Origin: Nitrosomonas sp. Nm84
GTDB taxonomy: Bacteria; Pseudomonadota; Gammaproteobacteria; Burkholderiales; Nitrosomonadaceae
Reading direction: 5' to 3'
Assembly (NCBI RefSeq): GCF_003201565.1
Contig: NZ_QJJP01000026.1
Coordinates: forward strand, 1 to 54,638
Length of the DNA: 54,638 bases
The first letter of the stretch is position 1. Each line of letters opens with the position of its first letter. Below, piece after piece: positions 25,893 through 35,359 of this stretch. A program made the translations under genes and the position numbers. A model generated the notes under the pieces. That model was not told the DNA's origin, searched no databases, and saw nothing but the letters and a program-made list of their open reading frames with translations.

Positions 25893-27266
25893 TTAATAAT
25901 CAAATGATTGATACGGTTTAGAAAAGACCATGTCTTTGGTAACAATGACATTGAATCTAAAACCTGGGCGTATCTCTAGTGTTGGCGCAATATTCAGATT
26001 TTTCATCATTAGTCGCGTGGTCGCTTGCCCCAGTTGCTGGCCTAGCGACTGACTCAATATGCTACCGGCATTTTGCCGCCCGAATACGCCCCCTCCCCCA
26101 GCATCACGCTGACTGTACGTGGCTCCTGCTATCACGGCTGACATCAATAATGCCGATCCGAATATTCGCAAATAATGATTATTGACTTGATCTTTGAATC
26201 CCGCTTGACCGATACCATCAGCTCCCGGCATCGCACCAATATCCATTGTCTTGCCGTCAGGAAAAATAATCCGTTGCCATGCAACCAATACACGCGATTG
26301 ACCATAGGCAACATCACTGGAATAACTCCCGACCAGACGAGCGCCTTGAGGTATCAAGCGCCAACGGCCTACGGGTGTGTCATAAATGTCCTGACTGACT
26401 TGCGCCATGATTTGGCCGGGCAGTTCTGAATTAATACCGGAGATAAGCACAGCCGGTATTACAAATCCGTTCAGTAGGCTATACGGTGTTTCGGGTGCTG
26501 CTGGCTTGCTGTCCAGTTTCCAACGACTCCCCTGCCCTGTTGAATCAAAGTTTGCATAATTGTTATCAGGTCTTTTTGAATCTGCATCAATTAATTCTGG
26601 TGCTGAATCATCCAAACCATCGCGGCCACCGATAAGCCCACTGTCCTTGATTTGTTGTAATCGCGCAAGATAGGCAGCAGCAGGATCATCTTTTGCTTGT
26701 GCATCGACTTGTTGTCTGACTGCTGCTATTCGTGCCAATGCTTCTTTCCTGCTGGGTGTTACGCCAGAAGGAGCATAGTTGGCGGATGGAGGTGAAGATG
26801 AACCAGCACCAGCACTTCTCGGTGCTTCCATAGCCACATTGGTTTTTGCTTTTACCGCTTGCTCAAATAGTTGCAACTTCATCATACGAATATGCTCTGA
26901 AGCGGGATCTCTTTCGAGGCTGTTAACTGGTGGTAATGGGGGTAAATCAAGATTACTGGGGCGTGCAATCATGATTTCTGGCGGCAAGTCCAGCGCAGGT
27001 TCTGTGGGTTCCGGTCTTTCAGGTTCAATGAAGCCATCCTTGTATTCGCCCGTAATAAACGCGGCCAGCATATTGCTTGATCCAGCTTTTTTGCTTTCTT
27101 CGGCATTGTTTGAGTCTTGTGGTTCTGAGCGATTTATTGCCACAACCATCATGATTAATAAAAAAGCCAGCATGATACCGACAACAATATAAATCGGAAG
27201 GTTGTTGACCCGGCGCACGCCAGATGACGATATGGTTTCAGGAGATGCGTCAGCAGACATACTCAT
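25893..27266 (-). CDS. trbI: TrbI/VirB10-like core-complex protein
   Basis: The 457-residue protein has a single N-terminal membrane segment (LPIYIVVGIMLAFLLIMMVV), a proline-rich periplasmic linker (PERPEPTEPALDLPPE), and a C-terminal VirB10 beta-barrel domain with LLNGFVIPAVLISGINSELP, GRWRLIPQGARLVGSY and QSRVLVAWQRIIFPDG. It spans both membranes in the type IV secretion core with TrbG and TrbH. Full length for the family. Confidence 0.93.
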   Translation of the reverse strand: MSMSADASPETISSSGVRRVNNLPIYIVVGIMLAFLLIMMVVAINRSEPQDSNNAEESKKAGSSNMLAAFITGEYKDGFIEPERPEPTEPALDLPPEIMIARPSNLDLPPLPPVNSLERDPASEHIRMMKLQLFEQAVKAKTNVAMEAPRSAGAGSSSPPSANYAPSGVTPSRKEALARIAAVRQQVDAQAKDDPAAAYLARLQQIKDSGLIGGRDGLDDSAPELIDADSKRPDNNYANFDSTGQGSRWKLDSKPAAPETPYSLLNGFVIPAVLISGINSELPGQIMAQVSQDIYDTPVGRWRLIPQGARLVGSYSSDVAYGQSRVLVAWQRIIFPDGKTMDIGAMPGADGIGQAGFKDQVNNHYLRIFGSALLMSAVIAGATYSQRDAGGGGVFGRQNAGSILSQSLGQQLGQATTRLMMKNLNIAPTLEIRPGFRFNVIVTKDMVFSKPYQSFDY

Positions 27267-27269
27267 AAC

Positions 27270-27707
27270 TTACTCCTTACGAACCCAGTAACCTGCCGGG
27301 TTTATTGTGCTCTCATTGAAAATATACGCGCGAGTTAGAACATGCTGATCAACAAAGACTGTGAGACGGTATAAGCCGTCCATTTGGTCAAAAACATATC
27401 CAAGCGTCATACCATCCGATGTAGGTGTATCCGCTGACTTGTTAAGGTTTGATTTTTTATGTTCATGGATGGCATAGCCGCCAGCTCGCAAATTATCTAC
27501 TAAAGCATCACCCAATGAATCTACCGTTGGATGTTGCATATTAAATTGAGTGCTGGCCGGTGGATAAAGCTGTATTAGTTGCCCTGTCACATCACTGGCT
27601 ATACTTTTGTTGTGAGCCTCATCGTTATGCGCCACAAAATTGCCAAATTGTGTTGTTGCACAACCAGTCAGAATGAATATCAAAACAAGCATTGATAACC
27701 GGAACAT
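27270..27707 (-). CDS. trbH: TrbH-like lipoprotein
   Basis: The 145-residue protein has a lipoprotein signal with lipobox LTGC. Its size and position between trbG and trbI match TrbH, the VirB7-like outer-membrane lipoprotein of IncP systems that supports TrbG/VirB9. The gaps are one base to trbG and three to trbI. Confidence 0.8.
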   Translation of the reverse strand: MFRLSMLVLIFILTGCATTQFGNFVAHNDEAHNKSIASDVTGQLIQLYPPASTQFNMQHPTVDSLGDALVDNLRAGGYAIHEHKKSNLNKSADTPTSDGMTLGYVFDQMDGLYRLTVFVDQHVLTRAYIFNESTINPAGYWVRKE

Positions 27708-27708
27708 A

Positions 27709-28626
27709 TTAATTTCCTTGTGTTTTGGTAATCGTCACGCGGCTTTGATCGCTGCCTACACCCGCAATCAGATACGCTTTATCAAAAACCGCATCAACGA
27801 TGTAGCGGTCATGCTGCAAGCGGTAATTAACCATTACCTCTGTGTCTTGTGAGAACAAGCCACCTTCTTTACGCACCACCATCAAAACCGGCGCTTCTTT
27901 TTGCGAAAAGGTTGTCGGCATCTGAATAATTGTTTTCTTGCCATCGTTATAGACGCGCAGTGGCTTCCAGGCTGCGGATCCAGACACGCTATACAAAAAA
28001 TCCAGATCGCCTAAATACTCTCCCGTCGAGGGTATTGTTCGAGATGATTTAATCTCCATTGCGTGGTTCTCTCTCATTTTGACGGCATCCCATTTTGCCT
28101 GTGCATCTTCGGGATAAATAAAGGCAACGCGCGGCATAAATTCCTGCCGATGGGATCTGAGCCGCATATGATAAGTACGCCGGTCGGTAGTCACAACCAG
28201 TGAGGTTTCCAGCCCGACATCAAGGGGTTTCACAATCAAATGTTGTACTTCGAGCGCGGCACGGCCTGTTATTGCCGGTTCGACTTGCCAACGCACTTGA
28301 TCGCCCAAGTGAATAGAATTCACTTGTTCGCCGGGTTGTAATTGAATATCGCAAACCTGCAACACCGCGCAGACAATGCTGGGTTGTTGCGCACCAAACA
28401 AAAACCGGATGGTGCCATCGGGTCCAGCGACCGGCTTGATTCCCGTGGCGCTGGATTGTTGCCATTTCTTAGCTATTTCAATTGAAGCCCTTTCCTGTGG
28501 TGTTAGTTGAGGATTGTCTTTTGCAAAATAGGAATCAGGAAAATTACTGCCTACCGCTAAAACAACGGAAGGAAGCAAACTAATATAGAGAGTAATAAGT
28601 GCATATCGAGCGTATTTCATTATCAT
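27709..28626 (-). CDS. trbG: TrbG/VirB9-like core-complex protein
   Basis: The 305-residue secreted protein has a signal peptide (LITLYISLLPSVVLA), a VirB9 N-terminal domain (VCAVLQVCDIQLQPGEQVNSI split around 80-105, TTDRRTYHMRLRS) and a C-terminal domain (WKPLRVYNDGKKTIIQMP, VVDAVFDKAYLI-like). It forms the outer-membrane part of the core complex. Complete. Confidence 0.92.
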   Translation of the reverse strand: MIMKYARYALITLYISLLPSVVLAVGSNFPDSYFAKDNPQLTPQERASIEIAKKWQQSSATGIKPVAGPDGTIRFLFGAQQPSIVCAVLQVCDIQLQPGEQVNSIHLGDQVRWQVEPAITGRAALEVQHLIVKPLDVGLETSLVVTTDRRTYHMRLRSHRQEFMPRVAFIYPEDAQAKWDAVKMRENHAMEIKSSRTIPSTGEYLGDLDFLYSVSGSAAWKPLRVYNDGKKTIIQMPTTFSQKEAPVLMVVRKEGGLFSQDTEVMVNYRLQHDRYIVDAVFDKAYLIAGVGSDQSRVTITKTQGN

Positions 28627-28632
28627 TCCTTT

Positions 28633-29388
28633 TTATATTTGCTTTGCCCAAGAATAATCCCGCACATAAATGCCGAGCGGGTTATTACGAATTTGTTCCT
28701 CAGTTGTATTTGCAGTTGAATCAATGCTATAGATAGTCAAAAGCGCGCGCATTATGAAGGGGGGTTCTTTGGGATGCCCTTGACGGTCATAAACTAATTC
28801 TTTCCAGATCACCTGCCAGGTTTCAGGGCTTTGCGGAATAACCGAGACAATCTCAATATTCACTGTCTCATTCGCGGCGCGTTTGAATGGGCTGCTCGTA
28901 TCCGTACCGTTTAGCCAAACGTTGGTTTTGGCGGTTGCCGGATCATCCGATGAGAGCATGGCGTATGCCCGAAAAATTGCGCGGCGCTGTAGGGCAATGT
29001 CAGGTGTTACCATCCGCAAATCATTAATAAACGAAGCGACCGATGCGTGAATAACCCGAGGATCAGCCGGTGCCGCCATGTCTGCCCGTGACACGGCTAT
29101 CGCCTCCCCCAGGTTATCAATTCGTACCACGTAGGGAATGAACTTCGACTGGCTGCCGATATGGATAATCCCCCCAACGGCTGCTAGTGTGATCATCAGT
29201 GAAAGTATTGCCAGTATCTGCCACATATTGCGCGATGCAGCCACAGATTCCATGTGATCATTCCACGAGCGCCGCCCCGATAAATAAGGATTCTCATTTT
29301 CCCCTTCGCGGCGGCCACCCTCTATGAATTCATCAGCTAATCGTGCATTTTTAGGATTAAGATTAAGTAGTGCTTGTATTGACTTCAT
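28633..29388 (-). CDS. trbF: TrbF/VirB8-like inner-membrane protein
   Basis: At 251 residues it has a cytoplasmic N-terminus, one membrane segment (MWQILAILSLMITLAAVGGI) and a VirB8 periplasmic domain (YVVRIDNLGEAIAV, WQVIWKELVYDRQG, NPLGIYVRDYSW). It nucleates assembly of the inner-membrane complex. Its ATG overlaps the trbE stop by 4 bases. Confidence 0.92.
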   Translation of the reverse strand: MKSIQALLNLNPKNARLADEFIEGGRREGENENPYLSGRRSWNDHMESVAASRNMWQILAILSLMITLAAVGGIIHIGSQSKFIPYVVRIDNLGEAIAVSRADMAAPADPRVIHASVASFINDLRMVTPDIALQRRAIFRAYAMLSSDDPATAKTNVWLNGTDTSSPFKRAANETVNIEIVSVIPQSPETWQVIWKELVYDRQGHPKEPPFIMRALLTIYSIDSTANTTEEQIRNNPLGIYVRDYSWAKQI

Positions 29389-31919
29389 GACATGGCCTCA
29401 TTATTTAATTTCAGTCCTTTAATATCCAGCCATTCCTTGACCCATTTGTCGCCATGTTTTGCGACCAACTGCTTGATTGTGGCAATTGATTCTTTATCTG
29501 ATGAGCCGACAAAGGCTAAAGCTAGTTTGCCTAATGCCAAGTCGTAGAGCCTTCTGCCATCTTCTGATACATAATAATATTGGCGCTTAGCAACCGCCGA
29601 TGCAATGATTCCAATCTGGCGGGAATTCAGTCCCATGCGTCGATATAACGCCGCAGTATCCTGATCACGCGCGTGTACGTTCGGTAGGAATATCTTCGTT
29701 GCGGTGGATTCGACAATCACATCTAGAATGCCGCTGTTGGCTGCATCGGATAAGCTTTGCGTTGCCATCAGCACGAAACAATTCGCTTTACGCATGACTT
29801 TTAGCCATTCACGGATTTTTTCACGAAACGCAGCATGACCCAACATAAGCCAAGCTTCATCCAGTATGATTGCCGCCGGTTGGCCGTGTAAGTCACGTTC
29901 AATGCGTCTAAACAGATACAAAAGGGTTGGCAATGCATATTTCTGACCCAGGTTCATTAGTTCCTCGATCTCGAACGTTGTGAATGACGACAGGGTCAAA
30001 CCATCATTTTCTGCATCCAGCAAATGACCCATCATGCCATCAATCGTGTACTGCGCCAGTACATCGCGGATGGAGTCATCCTGTATCGTTACCACAAACT
30101 CAGATAAGGTTTTAGCATTACTTCTGTGCATGCTGGTGATGGCGTTACTGATTTCATTACGTTGCGCTGGTGTAATCGTACTGTTGTTCAGTTCGATGAT
30201 GGTGCTAATCCATTCCAGCGCCCAAGCACGATCACCTTTTGTTTCCAGAAATTGAAGGGGGCAAAACGCCAGAGAATCATCATCTGCGGCAACGGAAAAA
30301 TGCTTTCCGCCAACTGCCTTGGTCAGCGGATACATTGACATGCCCTTATCAAAACAATAGATGGACATGCCCTCGTAGCGCCGCAGTTGCGCAGCTATGA
30401 GGGCCAAATGCGTTGATTTACCCGCGCCGGTTGGGCCAAACATGAAGGTATGACCCAAATCCCGTACATGCAGGTTTAACCGAAACGGCGTAGCCCCTTG
30501 GGTAGTACAATGCATGAGTGGCGGAGCCATGGGCGGATACATCGGACAAGGCGCTTCATTCTTTCCCGGCCATACTGTATTGCTCGGCATCAAATCAGCC
30601 AGATTCATTGTGTTTAATAGCGGGCGGCGTACATTCTCAACACCATGTCCAGGCAAACTGCCCAAGTACGCATCTATCGTGTTGATTGTTTCAATTCGAG
30701 CAGTAAATCCCAAATGATTAATTGCTTTGGCCACTTGTCGTGCGGACGCCTCTAAATCCCCTCGGCTCTCACTCATCAACACAACCACACTGGTATAGTA
30801 ACCTTGTGCCACTTCACCGCTATTTGTCTCAGCAATTGCAGCTTGTGCGTCACTCACCATATTTATGGCGTTTTGATCGACATTACTGCTATGCGAATTA
30901 AATACTTGATCAAAGAAGCTGCGAATCTTTTGTTTCCATTTTTTACTGAACTTCTCCAGGTGGCCGACCGCCTCATGTGTATCCATGAAAATGAAGCGCG
31001 TTGACCAACGGTATAAACAAGGCAAATCAGCTAGCGAGTTAATGAGCCCTGGCGAAGATGCAAGCGGAAAACCCTCAATGGATACGACTTGTATGAAATT
31101 CTGTCCGATTTTAGGTACTACCCCACCCCAAAACTCCTGACCACTTAATAGCGCATCCAGATAAATTGGATTTTTGGGTAGAATCACTGGATGATCAAGG
31201 CCACTGATGCAAAATTGTATCCAGCGTAGAAAAGCATCATAGTTAACAGACGAATTATCTTCTTTGGTTATTATTTTACCTTTCAACCGCTTCATTCTGA
31301 AAACACTGGATAAGTGGGATTCAATATTCGCGCATTCGCGCTTAAAATGGTTAAGCAAAGCTATTGTTCTGGTTTTGGAATCAACCGGCACACCCTCGTC
31401 ATCAAACATCAGTTCAACAAACTTCTGTTGTGCCAGTAGCGGCGGTAAATAGGTGGCTGTTATCACATAATTACTTTCATATAACGTGCCAACACGCTCA
31501 AAAAATTCACGCCGCTCTTCATCAATGGCTGCTGAGACAGGATCCGGGAAATGCGAATCATCTTTGGTGGAATAACCGGGGGCGGGTTTACGAACAGCAT
31601 CAATATGGATCATCCAACCGGAACCCATACGTGATAAAGCATGGTTAATTTGTAAGGATACTTGGTCGCGTTCAGCTTCCGTGCTGCTATTCGAGTCTAC
31701 GCCCTGATAGGCCCACGCCGCCATGAGCGACCCATCTTTGCCGACAATCACACCATCATCAACTACAGACGCATAAATAAGCAGGTCAACAAAACCGGGT
31801 TCTTTAGAGCGGTGCTTAACTAATTTTGATTTGCTCCCGACTACGTTAATACGCATAAACAAAATGAATAGCATCACCATCCCGCTGCCGGAGAAAAAGA
31901 AAATTACGCTCTCTATCAT
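29385..31919 (-). CDS. trbE: TrbE/VirB4-like ATPase
   Basis: The 844-residue protein begins with a membrane segment (VIFFFSGSGMVMLFILFM), has the VirB4 N-terminal domain, and a C-terminal motor with Walker A MFGPTGAGKSTHLAL (about residue 470) and Walker B AAIILDEAWLML. VFVLMATQSLSD-type sensor sequence (CFVLMATQSLSDAA) follows. It powers pilus assembly and substrate transfer. It overlaps trbD and trbF by 4 bases each. Confidence 0.95.
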   Translation of the reverse strand: MIESVIFFFSGSGMVMLFILFMRINVVGSKSKLVKHRSKEPGFVDLLIYASVVDDGVIVGKDGSLMAAWAYQGVDSNSSTEAERDQVSLQINHALSRMGSGWMIHIDAVRKPAPGYSTKDDSHFPDPVSAAIDEERREFFERVGTLYESNYVITATYLPPLLAQQKFVELMFDDEGVPVDSKTRTIALLNHFKRECANIESHLSSVFRMKRLKGKIITKEDNSSVNYDAFLRWIQFCISGLDHPVILPKNPIYLDALLSGQEFWGGVVPKIGQNFIQVVSIEGFPLASSPGLINSLADLPCLYRWSTRFIFMDTHEAVGHLEKFSKKWKQKIRSFFDQVFNSHSSNVDQNAINMVSDAQAAIAETNSGEVAQGYYTSVVVLMSESRGDLEASARQVAKAINHLGFTARIETINTIDAYLGSLPGHGVENVRRPLLNTMNLADLMPSNTVWPGKNEAPCPMYPPMAPPLMHCTTQGATPFRLNLHVRDLGHTFMFGPTGAGKSTHLALIAAQLRRYEGMSIYCFDKGMSMYPLTKAVGGKHFSVAADDDSLAFCPLQFLETKGDRAWALEWISTIIELNNSTITPAQRNEISNAITSMHRSNAKTLSEFVVTIQDDSIRDVLAQYTIDGMMGHLLDAENDGLTLSSFTTFEIEELMNLGQKYALPTLLYLFRRIERDLHGQPAAIILDEAWLMLGHAAFREKIREWLKVMRKANCFVLMATQSLSDAANSGILDVIVESTATKIFLPNVHARDQDTAALYRRMGLNSRQIGIIASAVAKRQYYYVSEDGRRLYDLALGKLALAFVGSSDKESIATIKQLVAKHGDKWVKEWLDIKGLKLNNEAMS

Positions 31920-32227
31920 CGGTATTGTTTCCCTTGTGACTTTGTGTTTTCGTAGAAAGGCGTACTACGTGCCGGATAATAGGTTCTGTATTTACGGTGC
32001 CGCAAATACACCTTGCGTAACAGCGGGTCATTCTTTGCCATCAGGCGCAATGCAAATAAGGCAAAAACCCATAAGGTAGTTCCAAATACAAATGCCTTGA
32101 ATTCAAATGCACTGAATATCAACGCAAAAGCCAACAATCCCGAAAACATGACAAGTTCCCTATCACCACCCATAAAAAGATTGGGGCGATTCGCGGATTG
32201 CCTGATCTGCGTTAAGCGCAAGGACAT
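31916..32227 (-). CDS. trbD: TrbD/VirB3-like protein
   Basis: The 103-residue protein has two adjacent membrane segments (ELVMFSGLLAFALIFSAF and VFGTTLWVFALFALRLM) and a basic C-terminal tail (LRHRKYRTYYPARSTP) typical of VirB3/TrbD. It associates with VirB4. The 3' end overlaps trbE by 4 bases. Confidence 0.88.
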   Translation of the reverse strand: MSLRLTQIRQSANRPNLFMGGDRELVMFSGLLAFALIFSAFEFKAFVFGTTLWVFALFALRLMAKNDPLLRKVYLRHRKYRTYYPARSTPFYENTKSQGKQYR

Positions 32228-32229
32228 AG

Positions 32230-32664
32230 CTATCCCCTGCCCTCACTTGTGTTACTTTCTGGCGTAATCAATTCGTCAGTCGATTCTGGCGTGAGTTGTA
32301 ATACCTCACCGTTTGATGAAATGACAGCACCACCAAACAGATTGGTCATGATGTTTTGTGCGCCAATCAATAGCGCCATGACCAGAACAATAAAAATCAA
32401 TGTTCTGAAAAATGCGTTTAGTTCGCCACCAAAGATCAAAATACCACCGGCAACAACAATGCCGACAATAGAGAGCGTAAAAGCAACGGGGCCAGTGACT
32501 GAGTTTCTCAAACTCACAAGCCAAGTTTCATACGGTAATGCACCGCCGCCACCCACTGATGCAAGCGCTAGCTCAGGAACAAACAGCAGAAAAGGAATTA
32601 ATACGATTAATGAGTTTTTGAGAACAGAAGCTTTCGAGTCTTCCAGTGCCATTGCATATTTCAT
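32230..32664 (-). CDS. trbC: TrbC/VirB2-like conjugative pilin precursor
   Basis: The start at 32664 ([15 protein letters not shown]) is chosen because AGAGG sits 7 bases upstream; the upstream ATGs at 32727 would overlap trbB. A long signal peptide ends near PELALAS, after which come a Gly-rich segment and two hydrophobic helices ([20 protein letters not shown] and [18 protein letters not shown]) as in TrbC. RP4 TrbC is trimmed and circularised by TraF; a TraF homologue is present at 49649. Confidence 0.88.
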   Translation of the reverse strand: MKYAMALEDSKASVLKNSLIVLIPFLLFVPELALASVGGGGALPYETWLVSLRNSVTGPVAFTLSIVGIVVAGGILIFGGELNAFFRTLIFIVLVMALLIGAQNIMTNLFGGAVISSNGEVLQLTPESTDELITPESNTSEGRG

Positions 32665-32683
32665 TGAATACCTCTTTTTTGAT

Positions 32684-33646
32684 TTAGAATTTTTTGATGC
32701 GGAAACTACCCCGCCTGTGGCCATCAACTTCTATGATTTCCTGAATACGACGTCCCGTTGGTGTGCGAAGTATATGCACGACCAAATGCACAACTTCTCC
32801 GATTAGTGCATCAATATCCGCCGGTGCTGATTTGTTACGTGTAATTAATGAATTTAATCTGGTTAGTCCTGAAAGTGCATCATTGGCGTGTAGTGTGGCC
32901 GCTCCACCTTCATGGCCTGTATTCCAGGCATCGAGTAAATCCAGTGCTTCCTCACCCCTCACCTCCCCTACCAGTATTCGATCTGGACGCATGCGCAGCG
33001 TTGTTTTGAGTAGTTGGGTCATCGAAACATCTAATGACGTGTGGTATTGAACAAAATTCTCTGCAGCACATTGAATCTCCCCGGTATCTTCAATGATGAA
33101 AATCCGCTCGGACGGATCATGGTTGACCATTTCATTGATGATTGCATTAACCAGTGTGGTTTTACCGGAGCCGGTGCCACCCACAATAAGGATGTTGCGA
33201 TGTTCTGCAACGGCAGATTTGATTTTCTGGCATTGCTTAACCGTCATCATTCTTTGCTCAACGTATTGTTCTAGCGTGAATATCACAACTGCTTTTTTGC
33301 GGATAGCGAATGTTGGGGATGACACAATGGGGGGAAGTTGTCCGGCGAAACGAGAACCATCAAGTGGAAACTCGCCTTCAATAATGGGTTTTAGCTTGGT
33401 GACTTCTTTGCTGTGGTATCCGGCGACTGTTTTGATAATGGCTTCGGCCTGGGCTGGCCGCAGATCACCGATACACGCCATTGTCTCACCCAGTTTTTCA
33501 AGCCAGACGCGACCATCCGCGTTGACCATTAACTCAACCGTTTGGGGATCATTCAGCGCATTGATTAGTAATGGACCCATGTCTCGATCCAGCTTCCGCT
33601 TGGCTCTGTCTTTCAGCGTCGCGCAACTATCTTCAGAATCTGACAT
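32684..33646 (-). CDS. trbB: TrbB/VirB11-like ATPase
   Basis: The 320-residue hexameric ATPase has Walker [12 protein letters not shown] at 155-165, the Asp box [11 protein letters not shown], Walker [17 protein letters not shown] and the His box [13 protein letters not shown]. It energises pilus biogenesis and opens the trb operon. Complete. Upstream is a palindromic promoter region and trbA. Confidence 0.95.
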   Translation of the reverse strand: MSDSEDSCATLKDRAKRKLDRDMGPLLINALNDPQTVELMVNADGRVWLEKLGETMACIGDLRPAQAEAIIKTVAGYHSKEVTKLKPIIEGEFPLDGSRFAGQLPPIVSSPTFAIRKKAVVIFTLEQYVEQRMMTVKQCQKIKSAVAEHRNILIVGGTGSGKTTLVNAIINEMVNHDPSERIFIIEDTGEIQCAAENFVQYHTSLDVSMTQLLKTTLRMRPDRILVGEVRGEEALDLLDAWNTGHEGGAATLHANDALSGLTRLNSLITRNKSAPADIDALIGEVVHLVVHILRTPTGRRIQEIIEVDGHRRGSFRIKKF

Positions 33647-33663
33647 GGATATATCCCGTTTAT

Positions 33664-33683
33664 TTGTTAAGCTTAATTAACAA
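33664..33683. promoter_or_regulatory. Palindrome in the trb promoter region
   Basis: Arms TTGTTAA and TTAACAA flank GCTTAA, with a nested TTAAGCTTAA palindrome, in the 65-base gap between trbA and trbB. A likely binding site for TrbA or another plasmid regulator. Confidence 0.45.
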
Positions 33684-33711
33684 TATAACGAGATACTATT
33701 TAATGCAACTA

Positions 33712-34092
33712 CTATTTTACTTTTCTTTTTTTACGGGTTAATACCTGCTTCTTATTTTCCGTGTCCCAAATTCGAACCTGATAAGCTTGAAACTTCGTGA
33801 GTGTCCCACACACGTGTAATAGCCCTTCTGGTAAGTTTGATTTTGGTGTCACGCTCATAAGTTCTTTCATTTCTGCTTCAGAAAGATTTGTTTGCTCTAA
33901 AAGGATAGGAAGTGGTGTTTCCAGAGCATTTGCAATAGCCTCCATAATTCTTAATGACGGGTTGGCCCTATCTTTTGTCAGGTCAGACAAAAAAGATAGT
34001 GAGATATTAGCTTTTTCAGCCAACTCTATTTTTGTCATGTTTAACTCATCCAGTACTCGTATTACATTTGTTAAAAATATCTGGTTGTACAA
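33712..34092 (-). CDS. trbA: TrbA-like transcriptional regulator
   Basis: The 126-residue protein has an N-terminal Cro/XRE-type helix-turn-helix (MTKIELAEKANISLSFLSDL, then ANPSLRIMEAIANALETPLP) and a C-terminal segment LPEGLLHVCGTLTKFQAYQV that matches the TrbA/KorA-type dimerisation region. In RP4, TrbA lies upstream of trbB and coordinates transfer genes, exactly this position. Start is a TTG at 34092 with AGGGAG 9 bases upstream. Confidence 0.85.
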   Translation of the reverse strand: MYNQIFLTNVIRVLDELNMTKIELAEKANISLSFLSDLTKDRANPSLRIMEAIANALETPLPILLEQTNLSEAEMKELMSVTPKSNLPEGLLHVCGTLTKFQAYQVRIWDTENKKQVLTRKKRKVK

Positions 34093-34228
34093 GCTTACTT
34101 TCTCCCTGCGTTTGACTTGATTCGGTTAGTACTCGCCATATGGGTTAATGTTTATCCTGTTAAAGAATCAGCTTTTGAATATTGATTCAATAATTTTTTG
34201 TATTACATTTAACTTTAACTTATATATC

Positions 34229-34254
34229 CATAAAGATACAATGATATCTTTATG
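34229..34254. promoter_or_regulatory. Perfect 10-6-10 palindrome between trbA and the korB-like gene
   Basis: CATAAAGATA and TATCTTTATG flank CAATGA in the divergent promoter region (34093-34375). A strong candidate operator for TrbA or the ParB/KorB-like protein. Confidence 0.5.
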
Positions 34255-34375
34255 TTTTCTAGGAGAGAATAACTGATATAGCAAAGAATTAATTTAGGTG
34301 CTTCCGGTTTATAAAGTAATAAATCTGTATTGATAATTTTATCCTTATAAATTCTAGAAAAAATACCAAAAGATA

Positions 34376-35242
34376 ATGAATTACAGCACTAAAAATAGCC
34401 TTATTAAGGTAAGTTCATTAGAGCTTGATTTAAGCTTGATTGATGAAGATCCTAACCAGCCACGTACTGAATTTGATCCCGTGACCTTACAAGAACTTTC
34501 AGACACTATCCGTCTTCGTGGTGTGAAAACCCCAATTTCAGTACATCCTCACCCCCAAATAGAAGGCCGCTTTATTATAAATCACGGCGCCAGACGCTTT
34601 CGAGCATCTATACTCGCCAAGAAAAAAACAATCCCGGCTTTTATAGACACCGATTACTCTAAAGTTGATCAAATGATTGAAAACCTACAACGAGATGCTT
34701 TAACACCAAGAGAAATTGCTGATTTTATTGGTTATCAATATTCCAAAGGATTTAAAAATGTAGAAATTTCGAAGATGATTGGTAAATCTCCCGGATTTGT
34801 ATCACAACACTACACACTCCTAAATTTACCAAAAACAATTGCAACTATATTTAATGCCGGGAGAACGCAAGATGTAATAGTAATAAATAGCCTTGTTAAT
34901 GCGTTTAAAGAAGCTCCTGAAATTGTAATTGAATGGTTAAATAATTCAGAACAAGAAATAACACGCGGCTCCGTCAAACTTTTACGCCAATTCATTAAAA
35001 CAGAAGAGAAACAAATTACTCAGACTACAAGCAATCCAGATACTAAAATTCTAAATAGCAAAAAGAAAACAAACCCACCACCCCATTACTCCAACGATAA
35101 ATTACTAACTCTTTTAGGCCAGTTTCATGAAAAAATTGAAACACAAAATGATATATCAGCTAAAGCTCTTGATAGTCTGACAATACAGGAACGAACACAT
35201 CTATCAACTTTACTAGATAAATTAGTTAACTTTGCAAAATAA
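34376..35242 (+). CDS. ParB/KorB-like partition and regulatory protein
   Basis: The 288-residue protein has the ParB N-terminal domain: DEDPNQPRTEF, then the nucleotide-binding box NHGARRFRAS, ENLQRDALTPREIADFIG, and a helix-turn-helix EISKMIGKSPGFVSQHYTLL. The C-terminal part resembles KorB in size and is Lys rich. It lacks an adjacent ParA of its own. It may act as a KorB-type global repressor, as a centromere protein, or both. It is AT rich like the replication gene downstream. Confidence 0.85.
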   Translation: MNYSTKNSLIKVSSLELDLSLIDEDPNQPRTEFDPVTLQELSDTIRLRGVKTPISVHPHPQIEGRFIINHGARRFRASILAKKKTIPAFIDTDYSKVDQMIENLQRDALTPREIADFIGYQYSKGFKNVEISKMIGKSPGFVSQHYTLLNLPKTIATIFNAGRTQDVIVINSLVNAFKEAPEIVIEWLNNSEQEITRGSVKLLRQFIKTEEKQITQTTSNPDTKILNSKKKTNPPPHYSNDKLLTLLGQFHEKIETQNDISAKALDSLTIQERTHLSTLLDKLVNFAK

Positions 35243-35359
35243 TAAAAAGATATATAAGATATTTAAAACTAATAAATAACCGATATATAAATATTTATTT
35301 GTTATAGAGCTCTGAATTAAAGTTTTAACTTATTTTCTAGGTCAAAGAGGTAGTAAGAC

